Assembly: GCA_902806575.1 (NCBI GenBank)
Contig: CADCXD010000002.1
Location: 744,001 to 808,000, forward strand
Length of the DNA: 64,000 bases
Source of the DNA: Jackrogersella multiformis
Taxonomy: Eukaryota; Ascomycota; Sordariomycetes; Xylariales; Hypoxylaceae
Reading direction: 5' to 3'
Shown: positions 34,094-45,701 of the stretch, in pieces
How the letters are laid out: every line of letters starts with the position of its first letter
Numbering within the stretch: the first letter of the stretch is position 1
The notes under the pieces: model-generated
What the model was told of the DNA's origin: nothing
Seen by the model: only the letters and a program-made list of their open reading frames with translations
Database searches by the model: none
Made by a program: the position numbers and the translations under genes

Positions 34094-35182
34094 ATGTCAC
34101 AAGACTCGCCGAGGATATCCAAAGAAGGTCAAGATGACAGCATCGAACGGGTTACCACAGTCTCAACGGCAACCGAGCAAAATGATTCTCTAATAAAACG
34201 AGGGCAAATCCCGCAGAATCAGGCACAGGAAGGAGTAGGGGCTGCGCTCCTTTCGAGTGTGGCCGCAGCAGAGGTCCAGATGCAGGAGTATGCGAACGGA
34301 TATCACTTTCCGCCAAAGTATCCCATAAAAGAGCAGATCCGGATGGGACTGGTTGACTTCTGGAACTTCTACAATACTGGCTTTGGCTTCTTCCTCGTCA
34401 TATACTCCCTAAACGTCATAGCTTGGGGCGGTATGCTCTTCCTCCTGCTATGTGGTGCGGGCCCGGAGATGTGTTGGGTCAATGGCATATACGACTGCAA
34501 CCATATCGATTCGCCGCGCCGAATATGGATAGAGACGGACTCGCAAATTCTAAACGGGCTGTTCTGTGTAACAGGCTTTGGCCTAGCACCGTGGCGGTTC
34601 CGCGACTGGTACTATCTATTACGATTTCGTATTCGAGGAGATCAGAAGGCCCTGCGGACCCTCGCCGGTGTTCATCGCGGCTGGTTCCGTCTCGCGGGCT
34701 CTGATCAGTTACCTTTAACTCTTGGACCGAAGAATATTGAGGAGACGACGGCAAACTACAACGTCGAAAGCGTACCATACCCCCTGGACACCATATCTGA
34801 TGCTCCGCCGACAGGCATCAGGGCGCCTCCAACCAAGTTATGGAAGCTAGATTTCATCGTCTACTTCAATGTTGCGAATACGTTCCTGCAATGTGTGTTG
34901 TCAGGATTCATGTGGGCCTTGAATCGATATGACCGACCCAGCTGGTCGACCGGTCTTTTTGTCTGTCTTGCGTGCATAGCGTCCGCTGTCGCCGGTATTA
35001 TGATGGGCATAGAAGGAAAACATGTCAAGACTATCGAGGGCGTTCCCCTAGCCAAGAGGGATATGGCACGCCTAGCGAGGGATAAGGAATTAGGCATTCC
35101 TCACTACAATAATATCAAGGACAAGGACCCCGAAGTAATGAAGGAGAAATCAGAGAAGGAGAAAGTGAGAAGGAAGAAGTAG
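34094..35182 (+). CDS. DUF2985 family integral membrane protein
   Basis: A single-exon gene for a 362-residue membrane protein of a fungal family without firm function. Residues 1 to about 75 are cytosolic-looking and polar. About four hydrophobic segments follow. The first lies near 98-123 (GFGFFLVIYSLNVIAWGGML). The second surrounds SQILNGLFCVTGFGLAP, and the last two lie near 255-305 (FNVANTFLQCVLSGFMWALN, then GLFVCLACIASAVAGIMMG). The conserved family features are the YNTGFGFFLVIYSLNV and PRRIWIETDSQILNGLFCVT blocks and the WRFRDWYYLLRFR stretch. The C-terminus is strongly charged (Lys/Glu-rich), ending KVRRKK. Some members are misnamed after unrelated enzymes in databases, and nothing here supports an enzymatic role. 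Confidence 0.87.
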   Translation: MSQDSPRISKEGQDDSIERVTTVSTATEQNDSLIKRGQIPQNQAQEGVGAALLSSVAAAEVQMQEYANGYHFPPKYPIKEQIRMGLVDFWNFYNTGFGFFLVIYSLNVIAWGGMLFLLLCGAGPEMCWVNGIYDCNHIDSPRRIWIETDSQILNGLFCVTGFGLAPWRFRDWYYLLRFRIRGDQKALRTLAGVHRGWFRLAGSDQLPLTLGPKNIEETTANYNVESVPYPLDTISDAPPTGIRAPPTKLWKLDFIVYFNVANTFLQCVLSGFMWALNRYDRPSWSTGLFVCLACIASAVAGIMMGIEGKHVKTIEGVPLAKRDMARLARDKELGIPHYNNIKDKDPEVMKEKSEKEKVRRKK

Positions 35183-36148
35183 AGGACGGACCCGAGAGGC
35201 CTAGCATTGGAACATACAATGAACTACAGGCATTCTATGATTGAACTTGGCGTTTTGAAAGGGTTCTATAGACGATATATCCAACTTACCAGCTTCTAAT
35301 ATTTTAACAGTTATGAATCCATCGTCTCTATTTTGTAGTAGTGACGTGGATATATCCAGAAACTGATTCTTGGATGATCAATGCTATGATTTACTGATTT
35401 ACTGACTACCTAGGTAGATTGCATAAATTGCCTTGTTTCGTTTCCAGTGACGACGCTTGAAAGCCTTTGAACTACGTACCGGTATACGACTAATGGCAAA
35501 TCATGTATGTTATGTTTAGTTGATAATTATATGCACCGGGATATGCACTTGAATCACTTGAAGCAGGTGATGGCCATAGAGGATGGCATAATGTTCACGG
35601 GATCCATGGATGCGACTTCTCTAGACCTATCTACTAGGTACGTAGGTATCTGCCGGTATAAAGTGGGAAGTTCCGTCTGTCGGGTCCGGGGTTTATAGCT
35701 GAGCCAATGATACTTGAGCTAGATATCGCAAGGCTAATCGGCTGACCAATGTGGGGATACCTTTTCTGGGTATGGTTCCATTTCTATGGAGTTGGCCAAC
35801 AAGGTACCTAGTGTACATAGGTACCTAGGTACGTAGCTAAGCTGGATGATTACCTAATATCTGATAGGAGTAGGTACCGAGGTGCCTGGTCCAGGTTACG
35901 ATTCAGCGTTATCAACTTATCCCAATCAACCACGCGGCGGTCCCTGAGTCTGACACAGATTGATACCTCACATCGTCGTCTCTCGTCAACTCTGGTTGAA
36001 TCTATCCGAGGACATCTATTTCCTTCTATTTATTATCACATTTCATTCTTATAATTACCGAAATTTGTCAATTGTACTGTTAATCATCCCTCTTGCTAGC
36101 ACGAGATCATTACGTAGTCCGTAAAACGCTGGCAATTATCTAGCCACG
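35183..36148. other. Intergenic, DUF2985 gene to transporter gene
   Basis: No gene is seen. It holds a TAGGTACC cluster at 35801-35838 and the likely promoter of the transporter gene. Confidence 0.6.
35801..35838. repeat. TAGGTACCTA palindrome cluster
   Basis: AAGGTACCTA followed by CATAGGTACCTAGGTACG, two nested palindromes about 310 nt upstream of the transporter start. Confidence 0.8.
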
Positions 36149-37517
36149 ATGGCGTCGAAGGCCCTCATCCCACTGCTGGTGGGCATGATGCTGCTTACCG
36201 GTGTCTGTAATACACTATTTACTAAATATCAAGTAAGTTTGGCTTCATCACGACCCCTGAATCATTGCGACTTACTAACAGCTACGTTCTAGGATAACCA
36301 ATGTGTTCGGGATTGTGACGACCCTGATCCCAAGAATCGAAAGACATTCGAGCAACCCGTACTCCAAACAGCCCAGATGTTCGTAGGAGAAGCTGGATGT
36401 TTCCTTGTCGTCGGCATCATGGCAGCATACAAGCGCTTTGCAAGCAGGAAGGGCCCTAAAGCAGATGGATACCAAGCAGTAGACACGGGCGACGCAGATG
36501 TAGATGATGACGCTGCAAGCATCAACTCCGAGCACCCCCTTACCCATCCCCCGACCAAGCGAACCGGTGGGCCTGACGGGCTCTTGAAGGGATTCGGCAT
36601 TCTGCTCCTTGCGCTACCGGCTATTTGCGACATCATCGGCACGACGCTCGTGAACGCCGGCCTGTTTATGGTGGCTGCCTCGATCTACCAGATGACCCGA
36701 GGTGCTCTGGTGCTTTTCGTCGGCCTGTTCAGCGTCATCTTCTTGCACCGGAGACTGCACTTGTTCCAGTGGGTTTCACTGATCGGTGTCGTGGTCGGTG
36801 TTGCGCTCGTTGGACTTGCTGGTGTTATCTGGCCCGATGCCAAGAGTTCCCTACACCAGGCTGCGGATGATGCTGCGTCCGCCGAGGCGCTCCGCGCTGC
36901 CTTGGGCGTCGTCCTCATTGCCGGTGCGCAGATCTTCACCGCTACCCAATTCGTCCTCGAGGAGTTCCTCCTGGAGCGCTCTAGCATCGACGCTATTCAG
37001 GTCGTAGGCTGGGAAGGTCTGTTTGGCCTTGCTACCACATTGATTGGCATGTTAGTGATGCACCTGGTCGTTGGGAGAACCGATGCCGGTCGCTACGGCA
37101 TGTTCGACATGGTCGAAGGCTTCAGGCAAATGTTTGAGTACAAGTCTATATGGGTTTCTAGTATCCTTACCATGATTTCCATTGGGTAAGTTAATATTAT
37201 TATACCATTCCTTTTCCTTATCTAAACGGCATGCTAACTAGATTACTAGCGGTTTCAATTTCTTCGGTCTCTCCGTCACCCGCAGCGTCAGCGCTACGGC
37301 CCGGTCAACCATCGACAGCTGCCGGACCTTGTTTATCTGGGTCGTCTCGCTCGGTCTTGGATGGGAAAGTTTCAAGGGGCTGCAAGTTGTAGGATTTGCG
37401 CTGCTCGTATATTTCACCTTTCTATTCAACGGCGTCGTCGAGCCGCCGTTCAAGTTCCTGCAACCGAGAGAGGAGGTGGAAGAGTTGCTCCCCGAGGAGC
37501 CTATTGAGCACAGCTAA
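36149..37517 (+). CDS. SLC35F6-like drug/metabolite-superfamily transporter
   Basis: A multi-pass membrane protein of the nucleotide-sugar-transporter/EamA fold. Exons: 36149-36232, 36293-37185 and 37250-37517. They give 414 residues with GT-AG introns of 60 and 64 nt. The N-terminus MASKALIPLLVGMMLLTGVC is the first membrane helix, followed by NTLFTKYQDNQC. That start, the later QTAQMFVGEAGC and a variable polar loop (about 95-125) are typical of the SLC35F6/C2orf18 group. Helices continue through LPAICDIIGTTLVNAGLFMV, YQMTRGALVLFVGLFSVIFL and LVGLAGVIWPD. The second half includes FTATQFVLEEFLLE, and the C-terminal exon restores the last helices (GFNFFGLSVTRSVSATARST). The cytosolic tail is acidic. 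The substrate and the membrane it sits in cannot be read from sequence. Confidence 0.85.
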
Positions 37518-38835
37518 AAATCGCTGACGAATTGATGCTTTTTAGGCCTGCCTAGAGGCGTGAGAGACGTAACTTAATCCTCTTGGAAATTTTAAACAGA
37601 GTGATTCAAGGTAAGAGACTAGCGGAAGGATTATTACTGCATTGGAGCGGCGTTTCCTGTTGTTCGTATATTTATCGGTCATTGTGCTTATAATGCATAT
37701 CTTAGCCGAGGAGTCTTCATTGTATTCGAGGAATCAAATTGTCATGTATAACTTCTGTGTTCGGATATCCCTAAAGCCGCATTTATAAATAAATATAAAT
37801 AAACCACACTGTCTATATGTCTATACTAATGACGGACATGGAATATATCGAGAAGGTTAACCTTTGTAATATAGGTATATATTGCTGATGAATGCGAATC
37901 ACAGGTACATACGGCTCCCTCGAACTTTACATAAGGGAGGCACCTCCAATTACCTAAGTGCTGTAAAGGTGACCATTTGACATCTTCGAAGAATCGGCGT
38001 GATGATTTGGTGAACAGGCCACAAGCTATCTAACTCCCCCATCGCAAAAGGGAAGACCCTCAAAAATGACGGTGTTAACCTCGAGAGATCGTAATACACT
38101 CTATGTCTTATATACTTTCTAGGTCCGTATATCCGCCTAGATCGCTATTATATATCCTAGAATATTACCTGAAGCTCTAGTACTATTAGTAGGATGAATA
38201 TGCATACTTCTCCGTTAGACGAAGGTGTAGCATCTACTCAGATGTTGGCTATCGCAAGGTTCATCATGGTTTGCTTACATTGCCTAAATCCCTAAATACT
38301 AGTTCCGAAGACAAGCTATCACTTAAGAAGTCAAATGTGAAAACAGACGTAAAATTGCTCATCTATATATCTCATACGAGGCCCTGAAAAAGAAAAAGAA
38401 CTTGCCCTCGAGAGGTTTCATGTCGTACAAGGAGATACGTCCGACCCCAGAGGACCTCTGTGGGCACCTGTCAAATGTGGACGCCGAGTTGAAAACAAGA
38501 AACCAACGAGAACCCTTGCCATCCCCATCCGTCTATGATCATCGAGCAGACCGGCTCGTAGCAACCAAGAACGCCTGACCGATGCTTGCCTATGCTAGAT
38601 GGATAAATAAATAAAAACACGCCGCGTTGTTGCGGACGAGAGGCGTCCATTCGGCCTCTCGCAGCACAACGAAGCAAGGGAAACACATCGCTGATGAAAC
38701 CAAAGGCGTGCCCACCCGCCCATACCGTCCGCAGAGCTGGCTTGCTAGCCCTAAAGACCGCAAGCGAGGCTATAATGTCTCCTCGTAACCCTCAGATCCC
38801 CCCGTTCGGGAAAAAGATGGGGGAGAGGCAGCCGC
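37518..38835. other. Convergent intergenic region, transporter to Yippee gene
   Basis: No gene is seen; it contains 3' flanks of both genes. Confidence 0.6.
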
Positions 38836-39276
38836 CTAGCTGACATTGCACAGCAGCTCGGCCTCGAGGATGAACTTGCCCTCCTTGTACTTCTCGCTGG
38901 ATTCGTAGGCGCGGTCGTACTTCCACCCAACCGTCTCCTTGCATTGCTTGCACGTGATGTCGCGGACGATATGGCGGCCGGTGGTCATGCTGCGCTCGGA
39001 CGGCTCGCCCGCGTCGATGTTGACCACCGTGTTGAATAGGTAGGCTTTGCCATGCTGGCCACGGAAGTTCTGTCGGGTCGGGCAGAGTTAGATGGCTCGG
39101 GAAGGAATTAATCAAGCAAAGTGAGGAAGGAAGAGGAAGAGGACGAGTACGAAGAGGTGTAAAGGAAGAAGACATACCCGACTTATGATCTCTTCATGGT
39201 TCGCAAGGTGGGCTTTGCAGTTCTTGCATCCGTAGATCTTGTTGCTATTGAGATACGTATTATAGGCAAGACCCAT
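38836..39276 (-). CDS. Yippee-family zinc-binding protein
   Basis: A small conserved zinc-binding protein (Yippee/Moh1 group); its role in fungi is not well defined. Two minus-strand exons: 39276-39178 and 39069-38836. They are split by a 108-nt phase-0 intron, giving 110 residues. The product reads MGLAYNTYLNSNKIYGCKNC, KAHLANHEEIISR, then NFRGQHGKAYLFNTVVNID. It ends DITCKQCKETVGWKYDRAYE, SSEKYKEGKFILEAELLCNV. The two CxxC pairs (GCKNC and TCKQC) form the zinc site. The start is well supported because the family begins at MGLAYNTYL. The open frame extends further upstream, but those residues do not resemble the family and are probably 5' leader. Confidence 0.93.
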
Positions 39277-40516
39277 TGCGCCCAAAGATGCCCGCGAGGA
39301 CCGGCTATAAGTACTAGCTATGTATTCGTTGGGGGCGGATAGGGAGCGCGATGGATCGTGGTGTTGGATAGTTATCACTAGGTAGGTAGGCAGGCTCGCC
39401 GACTGAAGAGTCAGAGTAGAAGAGTAAGTGGCTATCGATGGTCGAGAGTAGAAATGAGTTCCTGTCTGGCAGAAGTGAGAAGGTAGAAGAAGAAATACAA
39501 AGTGAATCGGAATGTTAGATCTTGTTTGGACTTTTATCCCAGCTGAAATCAATGTCTGTGACTAAGACGCATATCAATTGCGGTGTGGAAGACGATGTTG
39601 GCGTGATGTGATGTAGTATTTCGGTTGTTAAGTTGAGGTCATCTGGGAGAGGCTACAGTTGCTTATCTTTTATCGACGCTCCAAGGTTCCAAGTCCTGGA
39701 GGGGGGGATGCCTGTTGATATGACAGCCTAGGTACCTACCTAGGTATGAATGAATACCTACCTAGGTACATAATTTAATGCGTTACCAGGGCTGCTTGTT
39801 GGGTAACGAACCCCACAGAACAACGTCACAATAGCTGAAACATTAAGTTCCAAGGCTAAGGTTCTATCTAATAAATGTTGTTATCATGATTGGAACCTTG
39901 AATCGATAGAACCAACTCCAACTGTGCCACCTGACAGGCGGGTACTACCTTATTTTAATGTTCCGCGAAACTGTGTGACACCATACTAGAACAGTGTTAT
40001 GTATCTATGTACCTACTTACATAACCTTGGAAGTAATGTTGGTCTTCAAGACTCCAAGTTTTACATAGGTACTTAGTATTTTCTGTATCTTCTGAGTCGT
40101 GATAGAATCACAGAGTTACGCCTAGCTTTATTGCCGACTGCGAGTCTTACCTACGTAGATAGTCTCTTAAGATGTACGTCTTACCGGATACTAAACATGA
40201 ATGTGATCCTTTGTTGATCTACAAAGAGTCACAATATTCACTAGGCAACTTGCGGCAAGAGTCAAGATACAAGATAATGAGTCGATGAAATCGTATGTTC
40301 GCGACGTATCTGTGCATGGCTATCTAGTGTCAGGCTGACGTATCTAACAAGGAATGAAGTATTTACAAGAAACTGTGACGATGGCCGCAGAAAAGACAGA
40401 GTGAATATGCACAATCGAACCGAGCAGCTATCTGCTACAAATGAATCGGATCCCCTGATATGGATCCATGTACCCAAGCAACTCGCGCGCCAGGGCTAAG
40501 GCTGGACAAACTCCGT
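39277..40516. other. Intergenic: Yippee promoter and reductase 3' flank
   Basis: No gene is seen. It includes a TAGGTACC palindrome cluster at 39727-39770. Confidence 0.6.
39727..39770. repeat. TAGGTACCTA palindrome cluster
   Basis: CCTAGGTACCTACCTAGGTA followed by ATACCTACCTAGGTAC, upstream of the Yippee gene. Confidence 0.8.
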
Positions 40517-42325
40517 CTACCACGAGAAAGCCTCCTCAATGAAGTCGATACAGGTGTCATATTGTTTACGACGCACTGCCTGCCTCACTTCGTCGCTGAG
40601 AGCACCAGGCCCACAGACAGATATACCCATGGCTCCAACTTGCTGCTCTGCCTCCATGGAGATGAGTGTTTCGATGTTCGGCCTTCCAGGGAACATTTGT
40701 ACTGTCGACGAAGGACTGTGAATCTCCTTGGTCGAACGTGGCCTGCTGACGAACAACATGATGCGCAACACATCACGTCTCTTATCCATGGCCAGAATCT
40801 CAGTCATCCATGGCCGGATCCACTCAAGATGCTCGGGACTCTGAATAATCCACACCAGGATCACCTTCCGTGTGGCTACCGTGCCGTTCGCATAGCCTGC
40901 AACCAAATCTCGAACATGGGGAACTGCGTGAGTGACACCTACACCGCCAGCGAAAAGCATCACGGTGCCGTACGAATTCATATTGTGTTCTCCACCATAA
41001 GGACCTTCAACTAAACATGTTGTGATAAGTCGACCATCGGGGCGTGCTGCAGCCTTTTGGTATAATGTATGGGTCATTCCGGTTCGTCCTCGAATGATAA
41101 AGGACATGCTGGTCTTCTGCATAGCGAGCACATCTTGCCGGTTCATGGCTAACTTGCCGGCGCTCAGATCCTCGGCCTCTTCACTCCATGCTAAGGAGAA
41201 TGGATGGGATTGCCAGAAGCTGATCGATGGCATATACAAGTAGGCATGCTGACCAGGGCGGAATGTCCAAGGTCGGGCCATGTTCACTGTTACGCGAACA
41301 GCATTGCCAGGAAGTGCCTCCACGAGGGTCCTCGTGCCGCCCTTTCCGAAGTTGTGGTAAGCAATCCGTGCGAAGCGTATGAGCCTATCGCCTACCCAGA
41401 TTGGGATGACTGGAAGCAACCACTTCATCTGAGGGAGGTCCGCCAACTTAAGATGATACCATAATCCGGCAATTGCGAGGGCAGCGAGAAGGATGTGCAT
41501 TATCTTGAATAACTCGTAGTAGGCGTGTCTAGAGATGCTCGCGGCTTGGATGAAGATCACAACAAAGGCGATTGTAGCCTAGAGCAATGTTAGTTTAACC
41601 CTCCGACAATAGTAATAGTATAAGTAGAGAGAGCTTACAATAAAACCCCACATCATGAATGGCTTTGTTACTGTGGTGTTTAGGGCGGCTGCCCATCCAT
41701 TCCCTGCCGCTGAGGCAGCCCAGAAGGCAAATGTGTGGCAAACTGCCTCGAGCACCACGATACGACCAAACCAGCGGTGCAACAAGTTGAACGTATCAAA
41801 CGACATACCGAGTAGGCCGATGAGGGGGTTATTCCTGCCTGCCATTAGGAATAGGGGAACCATGTTGACAACTGCCAAGGTTCCACTCCGATTCCTCAAC
41901 TGCTTACACGCGTCCGGAAAGCTCTCGAAGGGGATGTGAATGACACAGAAGGCGACGTTGGTAGCGAAATATGCTGTGAGAAAAAGGAATTGGAATCGTG
42001 TAGGCAGAGTTCCGACATTGACCGCACTGCTCAGTTGAAATTCTCGATTATGTCGCTTCCTGAACAAAGGGGAATACAGTAAATTCTTTTTTACCCAGGA
42101 GAACTTCGACGACCCACGCACATAGTACCGTTGCGTATCGTTAGACAGACTTGTAACAGTTCGTATATATGTGGTAAGTGAGGTGGTAAGGCGCCATATT
42201 ATGAGGGCAGCCGACACAGCACCACATATGATGAGTAAATAATTCGAAAGGGATTCGTTTTCCATCGCCGGCGTCCAACCTGCTGCCTGCCCCTGGCCTG
42301 CAGTTTGATTTCCGTCTCCAGCCAT
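40517..42325 (-). CDS. Ferric-reductase-like transmembrane NADPH oxidoreductase
   Basis: A FRE-type flavocytochrome b of the plasma membrane (or an internal membrane). It passes electrons from NADPH through FAD and two haems, usually to Fe(III) or Cu(II). Exons: 42325-41639 and 41578-40517, split by a 60-nt phase-0 intron, giving 582 residues. All haem ligands are present: H183 and H197 (LLHRWFGRIVVLEAVCH), then H257 and H271 (MHILLAALAIAGLWYH), each pair 14 apart. The FAD motif is HPFSLAW, after RPGQHAYLYMP. The NADPH motifs are EGPYGGE, LFAGGVGVTHAVPHV and the C-terminal CGPGALSDEVR. The N-terminus looks non-cytosolic, with no obvious signal peptide. The protein seems complete and catalytically competent. 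There is no neighbouring oxidase or permease that would mark an iron-uptake cluster. Confidence 0.92.
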
Positions 42326-42855
42326 GACCGCTCTTGTATTCTTATAATCGTCTTCCTAGGGAAGGAATGTTAATTTGGAAGGTTGGTTATAACATCCAAC
42401 ACTGTATGGGCGGCGAGAGGTGAGGTCAACTCAATGCCGTGAAAATAAGTCAACGAAAGGAAGTAAAACAGCCAGCTGAAATAAAATTGGGCGAGGAGCT
42501 CAAGTCCTCTCGTAAATTGAAATGTTGGGTGACTCAAGATTGAGTCTTGGTCAAGTATACCAGGGGTATGAAAGTCCAATATATAAGTTGGCTTGTCTTT
42601 AGGTAAGGGTGTCTAGACAGTCTGCCCCGGGTGGGAAAAAGGGGGGCGGATGATAAAGAAACTCGAAGGATAATACCTAAGAGAATACTTGATCTTCTTC
42701 CTCTTAAGAAGCAAGAAGTAAGAAGTAATAAGGAATAATATGTCAAATGAAAGATGACAATGTTAAAACATCCAAACTCGGTTAACGGAAGAACCAATGG
42801 TTTGGAATGTAATGAAGGGATAGAGAAGAGAAGACTATGAAGAATGATGCAGTAA

Positions 42856-42902
42856 GGTGGAGAGGTGGAGAGGTGGAGAGATGGAGAGAGGGAGAGGGAG
42901 AG
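42856..42902. repeat. GGTGGAGA/GGGAGA purine repeat
   Basis: Tandem GGTGGAGA units grade into GGGAGA units in non-coding DNA about 530 nt upstream of the reductase start. Confidence 0.75.
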
Positions 42903-44814
42903 CCCGGTTCGTATTGCTTGAGATATAAGGAGGTCAGCCACGGTGGACTCGTAACTACCCAGGTATTCCTATGGAATAATCTGGTACATGCCGGGGTACC
43001 TGCTTTAGTGTATTTACCTAAGTAGGCATGTATCTAGGTACCTGGCACCGATGGTCCACTAAGGCGTTATTCAATTACGTCGCCCAATGCCGATACCCTC
43101 TCTTCCATGCGCCAATCACCTGGGCATTGCGACTCTTCCCCTGAAAGTAAAAAGAAAGTATGTAGGTAGGTACCTAGCTACGTACTACATGATACGTCGT
43201 TGTTTGTACTACGCAGTACGTATTGTACCTAGTATGGAGGGGTTGGCTATGTACCTAGATACCTTAGTAGACTTTTCTATTTTATCCAAGACATCACAAG
43301 TCAGTGTGAATTCTTCTTCACCGACAAACAAATTCAATCCTCTTTACCTACCAGGTACTATTAACTATTAACTATTAACACACCATTTTATTGTTTAGTT
43401 TTTATACAGTTTTATTGTGATTAGTACTTAATATAAAATTCATGGATATACTTATTTTATTTCATAGGTACCAACGGAATAAAAATCCATCTCCGTTCGC
43501 ATAATGCCCCTCCTAATAATTATTCCCCTGTTAAGCCTAAGAAATGAGAGAAATGAGCACGTCTTCGTCTTGCTTGGCCAGTGTGGGGATAAAGTGCCAC
43601 TGCTGCACTGATGCAAGGTACACAGAAAACCGGAAACGAGCAAGATTGGCCGAGGATCTCAGCAGATCGATCAAGGGCCTCCAACTCACGCTCCCAGCAG
43701 TTAGCCAGTGATCGTGATCCTTATCCTGTCTATTGGATTGGTTCTACCTACCTAAGTACTTATATTTGTCGTTTGTCAAAACTGTACACTGACAAGCTTC
43801 ATCAGCGCTTCAGTCTCGAAGCATGATGGCCTTCTGTCGTCAGTTTTGTCTATCTATACCTACTTATCATCCATTGTTCGATCTTGACCTTGTAGAGGCG
43901 GAGAGTATCATGATCGACAGCCTGGGTTTGAAACGAAGCCAGTGCCAGTGCGCAACTGAGGACAGGGGTTCTTTTTAGTCTCGGGGTCCAGCTTGATATG
44001 ACCACCAATGACGACTCATAACAACCTAGCCCTGGTGATGAGATGGGACAACCAGTTACCATCCAGTAACCAATGGGATGGAATATGAAGTGTTCTAAAA
44101 TTTTCAATACCTTCTCAACTTATGAAGTACCTACATGCATAGTACAAGTTTCAAACGAAGGCGCGAAAAGCCATCATTACAATATAACTCCTCTGCTCCT
44201 GAAAGGCAGAATATCTGTCAAGATTCCGACTCTGAGGATTATCGGAACCGAGAAATCAATTGATTTTGTTTTATTCTCAGATCTTTACTATATTATTATT
44301 ATTATTATCACGATCTCTAAAGATAGCAAGATGGGCATATTTGGAAGATACCTTAGGTACTTAACATTCTGCGACGAATTATTTTGCATTGAAAACACCA
44401 AAACCAGCCAAACACCATCCAAAACGAAGGCATACGCCAACACTCCCACTTAAATCAATGCTCTTTTTTCTCTCTGGCGACTAAAAAGCATTCGTCATCT
44501 ATACCTAGAGTGAAACATGGTATTGTATCTTGTTTGAGAAAGCCTCAATCACATCCATTCTAACCTAGATCACATCCTAGATCACATACAAATACCAAAC
44601 TTGAGATGACGAATGGCAAGTCAGCCTATTTGAACAATTCCGTCTTATCTCTCTCACGTCTAATGGGGTTTCCTAAAGGGATACGACAATAGACGACGCG
44701 GTAGGTCGAATTACGACGGGCTTTAAGCACCTCTACTGTAAACTACACATTCGCCCTCCATGACTTGGAAACCCGATGCATATGATAGCCTCATGTTGCT
44801 TACGCGACCGTATA

Positions 44815-44860
44815 CGTACCTACCTAGGTAGTTACCAATTATATACCTAGGTAGGTACCC
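44815..44860. repeat. TAGGTACCTA palindrome cluster
   Basis: TACCTACCTAGGTAG then ATACCTAGGTAGGTACC in gene-free DNA. Confidence 0.8.
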
Positions 44861-45259
44861 AGATAAAATCTACTAAGCTGCTAAGACATAAGTTGCTATC
44901 TACTATAGTACCGCTACATAATAGCAAGCACCTTGCTAGATGTGGCTTAATGGATTACCTAGGTACCTACTTGTTGAACAACTTACTCCGTTGATATTGC
45001 ATCGTGGAGTAAATTGTCCGAGCAGATGGATCAAGACAAATCTAATCGCGACGACGCTAATAGCAGGAACCTGTCGTAGATCATGAACAACATTCCCGGC
45101 CGGCCGGCTTCACATGTTTGTCCTACTTAGGTACCTAGCATAGTGTAATACCATGTACACTTCCGTCCTGGGCCAATTCTGCTCTATTCGGAGGCGATAC
45201 AAGGACGGCGTGTTTCATATAAACCCCGATGCCTAGTAACAATCGGGTAGAATCCAGAT

Positions 45260-45305
45260 ATACCTACCTACATAGGTACCTACCTAGGTATATGTAGGTA
45301 CCTAA
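45260..45305. repeat. TAGGTACCTA palindrome cluster
   Basis: The densest copy in the window: overlapping TACCTACC, ATAGGTACCTACCTAGGTA and TAGGTACCTAA units within 46 nt. Confidence 0.85.
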
Positions 45306-45701
45306 TAGAGCAAGAGACCTCGTAGGTGGGATATTTGATACGAGTTGCCCAATTTGGCTTGTTTCACGTTTCAACAGCACCTATCTATCCATGGCTGCCA
45401 TGGCCTCCTTTTCTCGTCCGATTCCTACGTAGTAATGATCTGAGGATGTGCGCATGGATTCTCTATCACTTAGGGCCGGCAAATTCCTATAATAGTGTCT
45501 CGTCGAAAGGTTTTTATCACCTCAGATCCTGCGGATCCATTAAAGAATTAATTTAGGTATATACAATATAATATATTCGTTACTGGATCTCGCATCCACG
45601 GAGCCTCGATGTATCCAAAGATAGGCCACACGGTAGTTCGAGCATCAGGCCCATGCTTAAAGGGATGGTTACTCTGAGGCCGAGAGGTAGACGACAAGGC
45701 C

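Larger units (their letters stand above)
42326..45701. other. Intergenic about 3.4 kb, no gene recognised
   Basis: This is the upstream region of the reductase gene, then the 3' flank of the KEN-box protein gene. It includes a GGAGA-type purine repeat (42856-42902) and dense TAGGTACC motifs near 43013-43043, 43161, 44815-44860, 44958, 45129 and 45260-45305. Short open frames show no family resemblance. Confidence 0.55.

Noticed and set aside
39277..39552. Upstream extension of the Yippee frame by about 90 codons
   Set aside because: Yippee proteins start at the MGLAYNTYL motif and the extension is Ser/Thr-rich non-conserved sequence, most likely leader.
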